Positions 1 to 7,252 of a stretch of DNA of 9,978 bases are shown here, piece by piece. Within the stretch, counting starts at the first letter, position 1. The number at the start of each line of letters is the position of its first letter. This DNA comes from Rhodospirillales bacterium. GTDB lineage: Bacteria > Pseudomonadota > Alphaproteobacteria > Acetobacterales > Acetobacteraceae. Where the stretch lies: contig JAGWIL010000045.1 of NCBI GenBank assembly GCA_028866335.1, positions 1-9,978 on the forward strand, in the 5' to 3' direction. The position numbers were made by a program, and so were the translations under genes. The notes under the pieces are model-generated. The model searched no databases and had not been told where the DNA came from. It was given only the letters and a program-made list of their open reading frames with translations.

Positions 1-194
1 GGCTTTCCGGTGGTGCCGAGCTCCGGGCGCCTAAGCAGATCACCTTCAGTGATAACTCCTGCCAATTCACCAACCGTATCAACCACCGGCAAGCCACTCA
101 GCCGGAGTTCGAGCATTAGACGAGCCGCATCCACAAGTAACGCATCAGGGGTTACTGTAACCGGGTTAACCGTCATGAGATCATGTACAAGCAT
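1..194 (-). CDS. CBS-domain protein, N-terminal part (cut by window edge)
   Basis: The minus strand reads from an ATG at 194 to the window edge, giving 64 complete codons with no stop. The product begins MLVHDLMTVNPVTVTPDALL and continues into RLSGLPVVD (about residues 31-39) and GVITEGDLLRR (about 46-56). This is the classic start of a CBS domain: a DxMT opening, an S-G-[LI]-PVVD core strand and a G-[VI]-[IV]-TEGDLLRR end. CBS pairs bind adenine nucleotides and act as energy or redox sensors; related proteins often carry a second CBS domain and a C-terminal BON domain, but that part lies outside the window. The start is supported by a GGAG at 204-201, about 6 nt before the ATG. That Shine-Dalgarno lies in one arm of an inverted repeat (197-224), and an FNR-like box lies about 60 bp upstream (248-261). 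Identity as a CBS protein is secure; its exact role is unknown. Confidence 0.87.
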   Translation of the reverse strand, partial: MLVHDLMTVNPVTVTPDALLVDAARLMLELRLSGLPVVDTVGELAGVITEGDLLRRPELGTTGK

Positions 195-196
195 TG

Positions 197-224
197 AACA
201 CTCCTGCCGAGTAGTGGGAGTGTT
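197..224 (-). promoter_or_regulatory. Inverted repeat covering the Shine-Dalgarno of the CBS gene
   Basis: AACACTCC at 197-204 is the exact reverse complement of GGAGTGTT at 217-224, giving 8-bp arms around a 12-nt loop. In the minus-strand mRNA the 3' arm reads GGAGUGUU and contains the GGAG ribosome-binding site of the CBS gene, which starts at 194. If the transcript starts upstream of 224, this hairpin would hide the Shine-Dalgarno. A translational switch or RNA thermometer is an inference. It could also be a DNA operator or a chance repeat. Confidence 0.45.
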
Positions 225-247
225 GTCATAAACACTAACGCCTTGCA

Positions 248-261
248 TTGACGAAAATCAA
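248..261 (-). promoter_or_regulatory. FNR/Anr/FixK-type operator, CBS-gene side
   Basis: The site reads TTGAC-GAAA-ATCAA on the plus strand (TTGAT-TTTC-GTCAA towards the CBS gene), a 9/10 match to the known FNR-family consensus TTGAT-N4-ATCAA. Its centre is about 60 bp upstream of the CBS start codon at 194, a typical distance for an activator site of that gene. No convincing -10 hexamer lies at the ideal class II spacing, and TATGAC (230-225) is somewhat too close, so the promoter geometry is unresolved. The two similar boxes at the cyd promoters strengthen the call. Confidence 0.6.
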
Positions 262-347
262 ACAATGTTCAACTGGATAAAAATATGAGAGCAGCGTGAC
301 GGGGTCGGTATCCTGCAGGGTATTCGTTCTAATTCCTCGATTGAATT

Positions 348-361
348 TTGAGCCAGATCAA
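348..361 (+). promoter_or_regulatory. FNR/Anr/FixK-type operator upstream of cydD
   Basis: The site reads TTGAG-CCAG-ATCAA, a 9/10 match to TTGAT-N4-ATCAA. It lies 107 bp before the cydD start codon. No strong -10 sits at the class II position (about 384-389). A better hexamer, GATAAT at 411-416, would place this box near -68, closer to a class I arrangement. Hypoxia-responsive control of cyd genes by FNR-family regulators is well established; control here is inferred from the motif alone. Confidence 0.62.
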
Positions 362-468
362 ATCCAGACCATGCAATCTGTTCTACCCACGACATATGGC
401 CGGAGAACTGGATAATCCCTCAATTATCGATAACGCACTCAAAATAGGTTTAGCGGTCGATATTCACC

Positions 469-2199
469 ATGGTTGAAACTGCTGATAAACGCCTGAAGCG
501 GCTGGGACGGCAAAGCCCACGCGCTCTATATGCCAGTATTGCGCTGGGGGTGGCCGCCGCGTGGGGGGTAATCGCCCAGGCCGTATGCCTGGCGCAAATT
601 GTCAATGGTCTGGTCTTCCAGCATCGGCACCTGTACGCCGAATTGGATTGGATCTACGCGCTCGTCGCTTTGTTTGTTCTACGCGCCGGACTTTCATATC
701 TGGCTGAGATTGCTGCGTTCAAGGCTGCGGCGGAGATAAAATCCGATCTGCGTGCCAAGCTGTTGCAAAAATATTTCATCCAAGGACCGATGGCGGTTGT
801 GGATGTGGCAAGCGCCGACGCATCGGCCATTCTGCTGGAAGGCGTGGAGGCGCTGGAGCCGTATTTCTCGCGCTACATGCCCCAAATGGCGCTTTGCGTG
901 GCGGTGCCTTTGGCCATTCTGGCATTGGTCTTTCCGCTGGACATCTACTCCGGACTAATCCTGCTCGTAGCCGGGCCGCTGATACCGCTATTTATGGTGT
1001 TCGTCGGCATTCGCGCGGAGGCGATCAATCAGCGACAATGGGAAAAACTGCTCTTACTGGGAGCGCATTTCCTGGATGTTTTGCAGGGGCTGACCACATT
1101 GAAATTATTTGGCCGGGCGAGAGATGAGATCGCGATCGCCCGGAAGCTTTCAGATGATTACCGCCGCACAACGATGGCCGGACTGCGCGTTGCATTTCTT
1201 ACCAGCGCGGTGTTGGAGTTTTTTGCCTCGCTCGCGATTGCGCTGGTGGCGGTGCTCTTCGGCGCACGGCTGATCCATGGTCATATCGCCTTCTACCCCG
1301 CCTTTCTTGTGCTGTTGCTGGCGCCGGAATATTTTGTACCGTTACGCGGGCTCTCGGTGCATTACCACGCCCGGATGACAGCGATTGCCGCGGCAAAGCA
1401 GATTTTTGCCCTGCTGGATACCCCAGAGCGCGCAACGGGCAACGCGCCTGTTCCGCACGGGGCACTGCATATAAGATGCGAAAACCTGAGTTTTTCCTAT
1501 GATGGGACGGCGGTACTGAACGGGCTGGATGCCATTTTTCCGGCCGGCAAAATAACGGCCATTATCGGTGAAAGTGGTGCTGGCAAAACCACCCTCGCAC
1601 GTTTGCTGCTCGGCTTTGCACAGCCGCAGGCCGGGCATATTTTTGTGAATGGCCAGGACCTTGCGGGGATGGCACCGCAGGCATGGTGGGCGCGTTTGGC
1701 TTGGGTTCCGCAAAGCCCGCGCCTGTTTCTGGGCAGCGTTGCGGAGAATCTGCGCCTGGGTAATCCACAAGCTTCACTAACGGATCTGCGCGAGGCGACA
1801 AAGCGCGCGAGGGCTTTGGAGTTCATCGAGGCATTGCCAGGACAATTTGACGCTACAATAGGCGACGCAGGGGTAAAACTCTCAGGCGGCCAAATTCAAC
1901 GGCTTGCTTTGGCGCGAGCCTATCTGAAAAATCCGGATTTACTAATCCTGGATGAGGCGACGGCTTCTCTCGACCTTGTGAACGAACAACTGGTTTTACA
2001 GGCTATATCTGCACTGGCGCACGGGCGGACGGTTATTATGCTGGCACACCGCCTGGCGGTGGCCGCACAGGCCGACCAGGTGTTGGTGCTGGCGGGCGGG
2101 CGCATTGCACAGGCAGGTCCACCGGATGTTTTGCTTGCACAGGACGGTCCATATCGCACGCTGGCGCAAGCTTACGGGGCACTGCCATGCGCGATTTAA
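469..2199 (+). CDS. cydD: Cytochrome bd assembly ABC transporter, subunit CydD
   Basis: This 576-residue protein is a half-transporter with a fused membrane domain and ATPase, close to E. coli CydD in length. Hydrophobic segments lie near residues 21-43, 61-80, 138-156, 160-181, 241-266 and 273-291, matching the six-helix ABC exporter fold. The nucleotide-binding domain shows Walker A GESGAGKT (367-374), signature LSGGQ (471-475), Walker B ending D495-E496, D-loop SLD (500-502) and H-loop His527, so this ATPase site looks intact. CydDC is an inner-membrane heterodimer required for cytochrome bd maturation. It has been reported as a cysteine/glutathione exporter and more recently as a haem transporter. 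The in-frame TAG at 451-453 forces the start after that point; ATG 469 is the natural choice although it lacks a clear Shine-Dalgarno. The gene overlaps cydC by 13 nt, and cydA and cydB follow, which fixes the identity. Confidence 0.95.
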   Translation: MVETADKRLKRLGRQSPRALYASIALGVAAAWGVIAQAVCLAQIVNGLVFQHRHLYAELDWIYALVALFVLRAGLSYLAEIAAFKAAAEIKSDLRAKLLQKYFIQGPMAVVDVASADASAILLEGVEALEPYFSRYMPQMALCVAVPLAILALVFPLDIYSGLILLVAGPLIPLFMVFVGIRAEAINQRQWEKLLLLGAHFLDVLQGLTTLKLFGRARDEIAIARKLSDDYRRTTMAGLRVAFLTSAVLEFFASLAIALVAVLFGARLIHGHIAFYPAFLVLLLAPEYFVPLRGLSVHYHARMTAIAAAKQIFALLDTPERATGNAPVPHGALHIRCENLSFSYDGTAVLNGLDAIFPAGKITAIIGESGAGKTTLARLLLGFAQPQAGHIFVNGQDLAGMAPQAWWARLAWVPQSPRLFLGSVAENLRLGNPQASLTDLREATKRARALEFIEALPGQFDATIGDAGVKLSGGQIQRLALARAYLKNPDLLILDEATASLDLVNEQLVLQAISALAHGRTVIMLAHRLAVAAQADQVLVLAGGRIAQAGPPDVLLAQDGPYRTLAQAYGALPCAI

Positions 2200-3899
2200 T
2201 GCGATTACGGCATTTGCTGCTTCCCTTTCGGACGCGGATGATCGGCGGGCTGGTGCTGGCTTGCGTAACGCTGCTTGCCAATTTTTGGTTGATGACGCTT
2301 TCAGGTTGGTTTCTCGCCGCGACGGCTTTGGCCGGGCTAGGCGGTTTCGCGGCGCAGAACGCTTTCAATTTTTTTACTCCCGCAGCGTCTGTAAGGTTTT
2401 TCGCGACGCTTCGGGTTGGTGCCCGCTATGCCGAGCGGATGGCGACACATGACACAACATTCCGACTGCTCGCTGCATTGCGAGTCTGGTTCTATGCGCG
2501 GTTGGAGCCCTTGGCACCAGCCGCATTGCAGGAACTACGTGCGGCGGACCTACTGACGCGCATCGCTACAGACATTGACACCCTGAATTTGTTCTATCTT
2601 CGGGTTTACGTGCCGATGCTAACCGCATGCTTCTGCGCGTTGGTCATGGCGGGGTTCTTTGCCGTGTTTTCCGACCAGGCGGCATTGCTGCTGCTCGCGG
2701 GGCTGGCCTTAACGGGCATGGTTGCACCGCTCTTTACCGGCGTTCTCGGGGGCCGTGCCGGCGCAGAGATCGTCGAAGCAAAGGCTGCGATGCGGGCGGA
2801 TTATGTTGATGCGTTGCAGGGCATGGGCGAATTGCTAACATATGGCGCAGCGCCGGCGCTGATGGCCCGCGCGCAAGCCAATAACGCGCGGTTGCTGCGG
2901 GCCCAATCATCAATGAGCCACCTCTCGGGCCTATCTTTGGCGATAGCCGGGCTGGCGACAAATTTTACGCTGCTGGCCGTGGTGTTCGTGGGGGGAGGTG
3001 AACTGGCCGCAGGGCGGCTGAGTGGCGCGGATTTGCCGCTATTGTCACTGGGCACCTTGGCGGCATTCGAAGCGGTAGCACCGCTGCCGCAGGCCTTTCA
3101 ATATCTCGGCCAGATCCGCGCTGCGGCCCGGCGTATTTTCGCATTGGCGGATTTACCGCTACCAATTCCGCCGTTGATCAGCCCGGCACCAGAACCGACA
3201 GGATTTGACTTAGTGCTCGATGATGTTTCCCTCCGCTACGCTCCTGACTCTCCTTGGGTGTTGCGGCATTTTTCCTTGCGTGTGCCACAAGGGTGCTGTG
3301 TTGGTGTCGTTGGCCCCACCGGGTCTGGTAAATCGACATTGATCAATCTGCTACTACGCTTCAACGAATATCAGGCTGGCAGCGTTCAATTTGGCGGGCA
3401 TGACCTGCGCAGCTATGATAGCTTTGCCATAGCCCGATACGTTACGGTGATCTCGCAACGCGGGCATCTGTTCCACAGCTCCATCCGCGACAATCTATTG
3501 CTTGCCGACGGAACGGCGACCGACAAAGACCTATGGCGTGCATTGGAAGTAGCACAACTTGCAGATTTTGTACGGGATCAACCAAAAGGGTTGGATACGC
3601 TCGTGGGCGAAGCTGGGGCAAAACTTTCCGGCGGCCAGGCCCGGCGCATAATGTTGGCGCGGGCAGCCTTGCGGCCAACCCCCTGGCTTGTGCTCGACGA
3701 GCCGACGGAAGGCCTGGATGCGACAACCGAGCAGGAGTATCTTCGCGACCTTGCACCGTTGCTGGCGGGGCGCACGGTACTGTGTATAACCCACCGCACG
3801 GCGCCGCTTGCGTTGATGCAAGAGATTTACAGCTTACAATTACCCAGCACCTCAGCCGCGCCACAAGCAGGCAGGTTATGCTTAGCCGAGACATCGTAA
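2187..3899 (+). CDS. cydC: Cytochrome bd assembly ABC transporter, subunit CydC
   Basis: This 570-residue protein is the ABC partner of CydD. The membrane domain contains the stretch RYAERMATHDTTFR (80-93) followed by RVWFYARLEPLAP (99-111), which is characteristic of CydC and separates it from CydD. The ATPase domain has Walker A GPTGSGKST (376-384), signature LSGGQ (480-484), Walker B ending D504-E505, D-loop GLD (509-511) and His536 in the H-loop. The start codon lies inside the end of cydD. ATG 2187 has GGGG about 8 nt upstream; an in-frame ATG at 2199 overlaps the cydD stop as TAATG and would give a protein 4 residues shorter. Either choice implies translational coupling that keeps the heterodimer subunits balanced. 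There is no obvious rho-independent terminator after the stop. Confidence 0.95.
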   Translation: MRDLMRLRHLLLPFRTRMIGGLVLACVTLLANFWLMTLSGWFLAATALAGLGGFAAQNAFNFFTPAASVRFFATLRVGARYAERMATHDTTFRLLAALRVWFYARLEPLAPAALQELRAADLLTRIATDIDTLNLFYLRVYVPMLTACFCALVMAGFFAVFSDQAALLLLAGLALTGMVAPLFTGVLGGRAGAEIVEAKAAMRADYVDALQGMGELLTYGAAPALMARAQANNARLLRAQSSMSHLSGLSLAIAGLATNFTLLAVVFVGGGELAAGRLSGADLPLLSLGTLAAFEAVAPLPQAFQYLGQIRAAARRIFALADLPLPIPPLISPAPEPTGFDLVLDDVSLRYAPDSPWVLRHFSLRVPQGCCVGVVGPTGSGKSTLINLLLRFNEYQAGSVQFGGHDLRSYDSFAIARYVTVISQRGHLFHSSIRDNLLLADGTATDKDLWRALEVAQLADFVRDQPKGLDTLVGEAGAKLSGGQARRIMLARAALRPTPWLVLDEPTEGLDATTEQEYLRDLAPLLAGRTVLCITHRTAPLALMQEIYSLQLPSTSAAPQAGRLCLAETS

Positions 3900-3957
3900 T
3901 CCGGCAGCAGAATTGTCTCACCATCCCATCGCCGACGCCGCTCGATTTTAAAATGGC

Positions 3958-3971
3958 TTGACATGAATCAA
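3958..3971 (+). promoter_or_regulatory. FNR/Anr/FixK-type operator of the cydAB promoter
   Basis: The site reads TTGAC-ATGA-ATCAA, a 9/10 match to TTGAT-N4-ATCAA. It begins 58 bp after the cydC stop. Its centre (3964.5) lies 32 bp before the centre of TATGAA at 3994-3999, which is exactly the spacing of a class II FNR-dependent promoter (box at -41.5). This gives cydAB its own predicted promoter, separate from that of cydDC. Confidence 0.7.
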
Positions 3972-3993
3972 AATCGAAACCCCGCAAACACGT

Positions 3994-3999
3994 TATGAA
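3994..3999 (+). promoter_or_regulatory. Candidate -10 element of the cydAB promoter
   Basis: TATGAA matches the sigma-70 -10 consensus TATAAT at 4 of 6 positions and sits at the spacing expected from the FNR-like box at 3958-3971. The predicted transcription start is near 4006, leaving a leader of about 180 nt before cydA. The hexamer alone is weak; the spacing is what supports it. Confidence 0.45.
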
Positions 4000-4184
4000 T
4001 GCGGCGTGGTGCGATGCCTTTTGCCAAAAAAGCATCTTGAAATCGGAGTTAACAGTTACGGAGTGGTGTTTTGATATTGGTTTCGCAATGATACCCATCC
4101 GTGATTTGCCTCTTTGGTTGCCGTTTAGATGCGATATTTCTCCTCCCTCCCGAAATGATTGCGTCAAATTTGGAGCTTCATGTC

Positions 4185-5786
4185 ATGCCGTTAATTGACC
4201 CCAGCGTTGTTGATCTGTCACGACTACAATTCGCGCTGACCGCCTTGTATCACTTCATTTTTGTGCCGCTTACCTTGGGCATGACTTTCCTATTGGCCGC
4301 GATGGAGACCGTCTATGTCATCACCGGCAAGGAAATTTATAAAAGCATGGCGCTTTTCTGGGGCAAGTTGTTCGGCATAAATTTCGCGATCGGCGTTGCC
4401 ACCGGCCTTACCATGGAATTCGAATTCGGAACCAACTGGTCGATGTATTCACATTTCGTTGGTGACGTGTTCGGCACACCTCTCGCGATTGAGGGGCTGA
4501 TGGCGTTCTTCATGGAATCGACCTTTATTGGTCTGATGTTCTTCGGCTGGGACCGGCTTTCCAAACCTGGTCATCTGGCCGTTACTTATCTCACCGCACT
4601 CGGCTCCAATCTATCCGCATTGTGGATCCTGATCGCCAACGGCTTCATGCAGAACCCCCAAGGTGCCAGCTTTGATCCGATAACGATGCGAATGCAATTC
4701 AACTCATTTCTTAGCCTGGTGTTCAGCCCGGATGCACAGGCAAAATTTGTCCACACCTCGATTGCCGGGTTTGTCACTGGCGCGCTGTTTGTGATGGGCA
4801 TTTCCGCCTTCTACATTCTTAGGCGGGAGCATCTCGCGCTGGCGGCTCGCTCCTTCCGAATGGCCGCGCTGTTTGGCGTAATCTCCTCCATGGCTGTGGT
4901 CACGCTGGGCGATGCATTGGGGCGGCTGGATTATCTGGTGCAGCCCACTAAAATTGCGGCCATTGAAGGTCTCTGGCAGGATTCGAACGCGCATGGGTCG
5001 GCAGCCGCCGCTCCTTGGCTACTGGCGGCGTTGCCTGATGATAAGACGCAAAGCAATATTTTTGAAATCGGCGCGCCTTACGTGCTCACGCCTTTGGTCA
5101 CTCACTCGGAAAATACCGTGGTTCCAGGCTTGCTTACACTAGAAAAGCAGGCCGGCCCACGAATTCTTAATGGCATCAAGGCGATTAATGCCCTGCAAGC
5201 TTTCGGCCTTAAGCATGACTCAGTCGATCTGGCAGCGTTCAAGGCGAATGAAAGCGATATGGGCTACGGCTTTCTGGCGCAACGCAACGCGCCAAACCAG
5301 GATTTGATGCAAATTACACCGGCTAATCAGGCCAGCATTGTCGCGCAGACGGAAAAACAAACAATCCCCAACGTGTTTGTTACCTTCTGGTCGTTCAGAA
5401 TCATGATGGCATTGGGCTTTTACTTTGTCATCCTGTTTGCTTTCGCCTCATATTACAGCCTGCGTAACGAACTAACCCGGCATCCTTTCCTGTTAAAAGC
5501 CGCGATGTGGTCGATTCCGCTTCCCATTATCGCATGTGAATTTGGCTGGATCACGGCGGAAGCCGGCCGCCAGCCCTGGAGTGTCTACGGCTGGCTACCA
5601 ACGTTTCAGGCCGCTTCTTCCCACCCAATTGGCTATATGTTGTTTTCTCTGCTTGGCTTCGCGGTGCTCTATTCGTGCTTCATCACCGCCGAGTTGTACT
5701 TAATGTTTAAGTTTGCGCGGTTAGGCCCGCAGGAACATGACATGGCAGAAGACGATTCTACACCAATGTTTGCCATCGCCGAATAA
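4185..5786 (+). CDS. cydA: Cytochrome bd quinol oxidase subunit I, CydA
   Basis: CydA carries the quinol site and all three haems of cytochrome bd, which oxidises quinol and reduces O2 to water at the cytoplasmic membrane. From ATG 4185 it is 533 residues (E. coli 522). The key residues align with a constant +4 offset to E. coli numbering: His23 (H19, high-spin haem ligand), Glu103 and Glu111 (E99, E107), His190 (H186, haem b558), and Lys256 and Glu261 in QPTKIAAIE (K252, E257, quinol site). Met407 in FWSFRIM matches M393, and GRQPW is at 461-465. Overall length and the long gap between QPTKIAAIE and FWSFRIM indicate the long Q-loop (L) subfamily, not the shorter CIO type. The start is chosen for the GGAG at 4172-4175, 9 nt upstream, and because the protein then begins like known CydA (VVDLSRLQFALTALYHF). 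An in-frame ATG at 4101 would add 28 unlikely residues. Confidence 0.96.
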   Translation: MPLIDPSVVDLSRLQFALTALYHFIFVPLTLGMTFLLAAMETVYVITGKEIYKSMALFWGKLFGINFAIGVATGLTMEFEFGTNWSMYSHFVGDVFGTPLAIEGLMAFFMESTFIGLMFFGWDRLSKPGHLAVTYLTALGSNLSALWILIANGFMQNPQGASFDPITMRMQFNSFLSLVFSPDAQAKFVHTSIAGFVTGALFVMGISAFYILRREHLALAARSFRMAALFGVISSMAVVTLGDALGRLDYLVQPTKIAAIEGLWQDSNAHGSAAAAPWLLAALPDDKTQSNIFEIGAPYVLTPLVTHSENTVVPGLLTLEKQAGPRILNGIKAINALQAFGLKHDSVDLAAFKANESDMGYGFLAQRNAPNQDLMQITPANQASIVAQTEKQTIPNVFVTFWSFRIMMALGFYFVILFAFASYYSLRNELTRHPFLLKAAMWSIPLPIIACEFGWITAEAGRQPWSVYGWLPTFQAASSHPIGYMLFSLLGFAVLYSCFITAELYLMFKFARLGPQEHDMAEDDSTPMFAIAE

Positions 5787-5800
5787 GAGAGGGTTTGATT

Positions 5801-6940
5801 ATGGAAATATTTATGCTCCTCAAGCTCGTCTGGGCCGTTCTGCTCGGCGTGCTCCTTACCGGGCTTGCGACGATGGTTGGCATGGACATGGGCGTTGGTG
5901 CGCTCTTGCGCTTTGTCGGGCAGAACGATGCCGAACGGCGCGTGGCGCTCAACATTATAGGTCCGCATTGGGATGGCAACCAAGTTTGGTTTATTCTGGG
6001 CGGCGGCGCTATTTTTGCTGCTTTCCCGACGCTGTATGCCACCTCGTTTTCAGTGTTTTACGTCGTGATGATTCTGTTGTTGTTCAGCATGATCATGCGC
6101 CCCGTCGCATTCGAATACCGCTCGAAGATAGCCGCCAGCAAATGGCGCGAAACATGGGATTGGGCATTTCTTGTCTCCGGTGCTCTGCCCATGATCGTCT
6201 ACGGTGCGGCTTTTGGGAATGTCCTGGAAGGTGTTGGTTTTCATTACAGCTGGACCGGGCAGTATTTTCAGGATGAATCATTTTTCTCCTACTTGCTGAA
6301 TCCATTTGCCGTGATGTGCGGCGTGCTTGCGCTTTCATTGGCGATTTACCAAGGCGGTACCATGTTGATGTTGCGTGGCGAAGAGCCGATTTATGGCCGT
6401 GCGCGTAAATTCGCGATTGGCGGGGGGCTTACCGCGGCAACGTTGTTCTTGCTTGGAGGTGTCTGGGTAGCACATATGAATGGCTTTGCATTTACCTCAG
6501 CCGTTGACCCGAATATGCCACCGACCCCGCTCGCAGGGCCACTTGTCGCGGCCAAGTTTGGTGCATGGATAGATAATTACCATGTTCATCCCCTGCTTTG
6601 GGCGTTGCCGACATTAGGCATTTTTGGGATGCTTGCTGGTGCAGCGATGGCGATTTTGCGCAAGCCAGTACTGGGGTGGTGGCTCGGCGTAATCGCCTGG
6701 ATTGGCGTAATCTTTACGACCGGAGCCTCCATGTTTCCGTTCCTGATGCCCTCATCCAGCAACCCAGATCAAAGCTTAACGGTATGGAATGCATCTGGTA
6801 GCGCCTACAACCTCGGCTGGATGCTGTTTTTTGCCTCGGTTTTTACGCCACTCATTATCGCGTATACGTCCTGGTGCTTCTATGTAATGCGCGGAAAAGT
6901 CAAAATTGGCGATATCACCAAAAACACACATGGGTATTAA
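5801..6940 (+). CDS. cydB: Cytochrome bd quinol oxidase subunit II, CydB
   Basis: This 379-residue integral membrane protein has the same length as E. coli CydB and pairs with CydA as the second structural subunit. Conserved family features are visible: GMDMGVGALLRFVG at 27-40, HWDGNQVW at 56-63, RPVAFEYRSKI at 100-110 and WDWAFLVSGALP at 119-130. Asp29 and Asp58 fall at the same numbers as the E. coli residues implicated in the proton channel and haem environment. The start is ATG 5801, with the purine run GAGAGGG (5787-5793) 7 nt upstream; a TTG two codons earlier is not needed. It begins 14 nt after the cydA stop, so the two are co-transcribed. The gene is intact. Confidence 0.96.
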   Translation: MEIFMLLKLVWAVLLGVLLTGLATMVGMDMGVGALLRFVGQNDAERRVALNIIGPHWDGNQVWFILGGGAIFAAFPTLYATSFSVFYVVMILLLFSMIMRPVAFEYRSKIAASKWRETWDWAFLVSGALPMIVYGAAFGNVLEGVGFHYSWTGQYFQDESFFSYLLNPFAVMCGVLALSLAIYQGGTMLMLRGEEPIYGRARKFAIGGGLTAATLFLLGGVWVAHMNGFAFTSAVDPNMPPTPLAGPLVAAKFGAWIDNYHVHPLLWALPTLGIFGMLAGAAMAILRKPVLGWWLGVIAWIGVIFTTGASMFPFLMPSSSNPDQSLTVWNASGSAYNLGWMLFFASVFTPLIIAYTSWCFYVMRGKVKIGDITKNTHGY

Positions 6941-6951
6941 GGAACACCTTC

Positions 6952-7143
6952 ATGGGACAAATTATCAAATTTGCCGCGCTGGCCCTGGCGTTGGCCCTCG
7001 CTGTGGGTCTTGCGGTGGTCGCCGGTGATTATGGCCCCTGGTACTTCGCCTGGCTGGTCGGCACAACAATGATTGTACTGATTTCTACAGCCGGGGCAGT
7101 CCTGTTCGACACGCAAGAAACCAGAAACGATGGAGAAATTTGA
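6952..7143 (+). CDS. cydX: Small subunit CydX of cytochrome bd, with N-terminal extension
   Basis: This 63-residue protein begins 11 nt after cydB with AAGGA (6939-6943) 8 nt before the ATG. Residues 30-38, WYFAWLVGT, match the signature start of E. coli CydX (MWYFAWILGT), and the TM segment and acidic tail that follow (to 63) also resemble it. CydX is a single-TM subunit that packs on CydA and stabilises the haems and oxidase activity. The unusual part is the first 29 residues: MGQIIKF, then a hydrophobic run of Ala/Leu/Val (about 8-24), then GDYGP. E. coli CydX is only 37 residues and starts at the W. A lysine, hydrophobic core and VVA at 22-24 resemble a signal peptide; cleavage after Ala24 would leave 39 residues, close to the E. 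coli length. Cleavage is inference; the alternative is a stable two-TM hairpin. Confidence 0.85.
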   Translation: MGQIIKFAALALALALAVGLAVVAGDYGPWYFAWLVGTTMIVLISTAGAVLFDTQETRNDGEI

Positions 7144-7242
7144 ATGCTCGGGGATTTGGAAGGACTGATTATTTTTATCCCATTTCTATATCTTGGTTTA
7201 GCTGGGATTGCTTATCTCTACATGCGCAAAAAATTTCCTTGA
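7144..7242 (+). CDS. 32-aa single-TM small protein, candidate extra cyd-operon subunit
   Basis: I do not recognise this family. The ORF starts on the base after the cydX stop (TGA 7141-7143, then ATG) and in the same frame. It has its own Shine-Dalgarno GGAG at 7132-7135, 8 nt upstream, inside the end of cydX. The peptide starts MLGDLEGLIIFIPFLYLG, with one hydrophobic span at about 8-27 and a basic end MRKKFP, so the C-terminus is probably cytoplasmic (positive-inside rule). By hand count the ORF is about 37% G+C, poorer than the cyd genes. Size, topology and position resemble the tiny accessory subunits of bd oxidases (CydX, CydH/YnhF, CydS), but I see no clear sequence match to those I remember. 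A chance frame cannot be excluded, though the start signals are good. Confidence 0.6.
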   Translation: MLGDLEGLIIFIPFLYLGLAGIAYLYMRKKFP

Positions 7243-7252
7243 GGTCAAGAAA

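Larger units (their letters stand above)
3900..4184 (+). other. cydC-cydA intergenic region with long cydA leader
   Basis: This 285-nt gap holds the FNR-like box, the candidate -10 and a leader of about 180 nt. No credible gene is visible. A pyrimidine-rich patch, TCTCCTCCCTCCC at 4139-4151, lies some 20 nt upstream of the cydA Shine-Dalgarno GGAG (4172-4175) and contains CTCC, which could pair with it. That pairing is short and only suggestive. A 67-codon frame from 3995 ends inside cydA, but its ATG lies within the predicted promoter and lacks a Shine-Dalgarno. Confidence 0.5.

Noticed and set aside
3442..4167. 241-codon minus-strand frame across the end of cydC and the cydA leader
   Set aside because: Mostly antisense to the ATPase domain of cydC, with low-complexity Arg/Pro/Cys-rich composition and no start signal. 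It is a shadow frame.
4101..4184. Longer cydA from an upstream ATG (28 extra residues)
   Set aside because: The extra residues do not resemble CydA, there is no Shine-Dalgarno for ATG 4101, and ATG 4185 has GGAG at 9 nt and gives the usual N-terminus.
3995..4198. 67-codon frame ending inside cydA
   Set aside because: Its ATG lies within the predicted -10 element, it has no Shine-Dalgarno, and the product resembles nothing I know.
5795..5800. TTG start for cydB two codons upstream
   Set aside because: ATG 5801 is better spaced from GAGAGGG and gives exactly the family length of 379 residues.
6874..6951. Longer cydX frame starting within cydB
   Set aside because: It would overlap the end of cydB by 67 nt; ATG 6952 has a proper Shine-Dalgarno (AAGGA) and the extra residues are antistructural for a signal-anchor.
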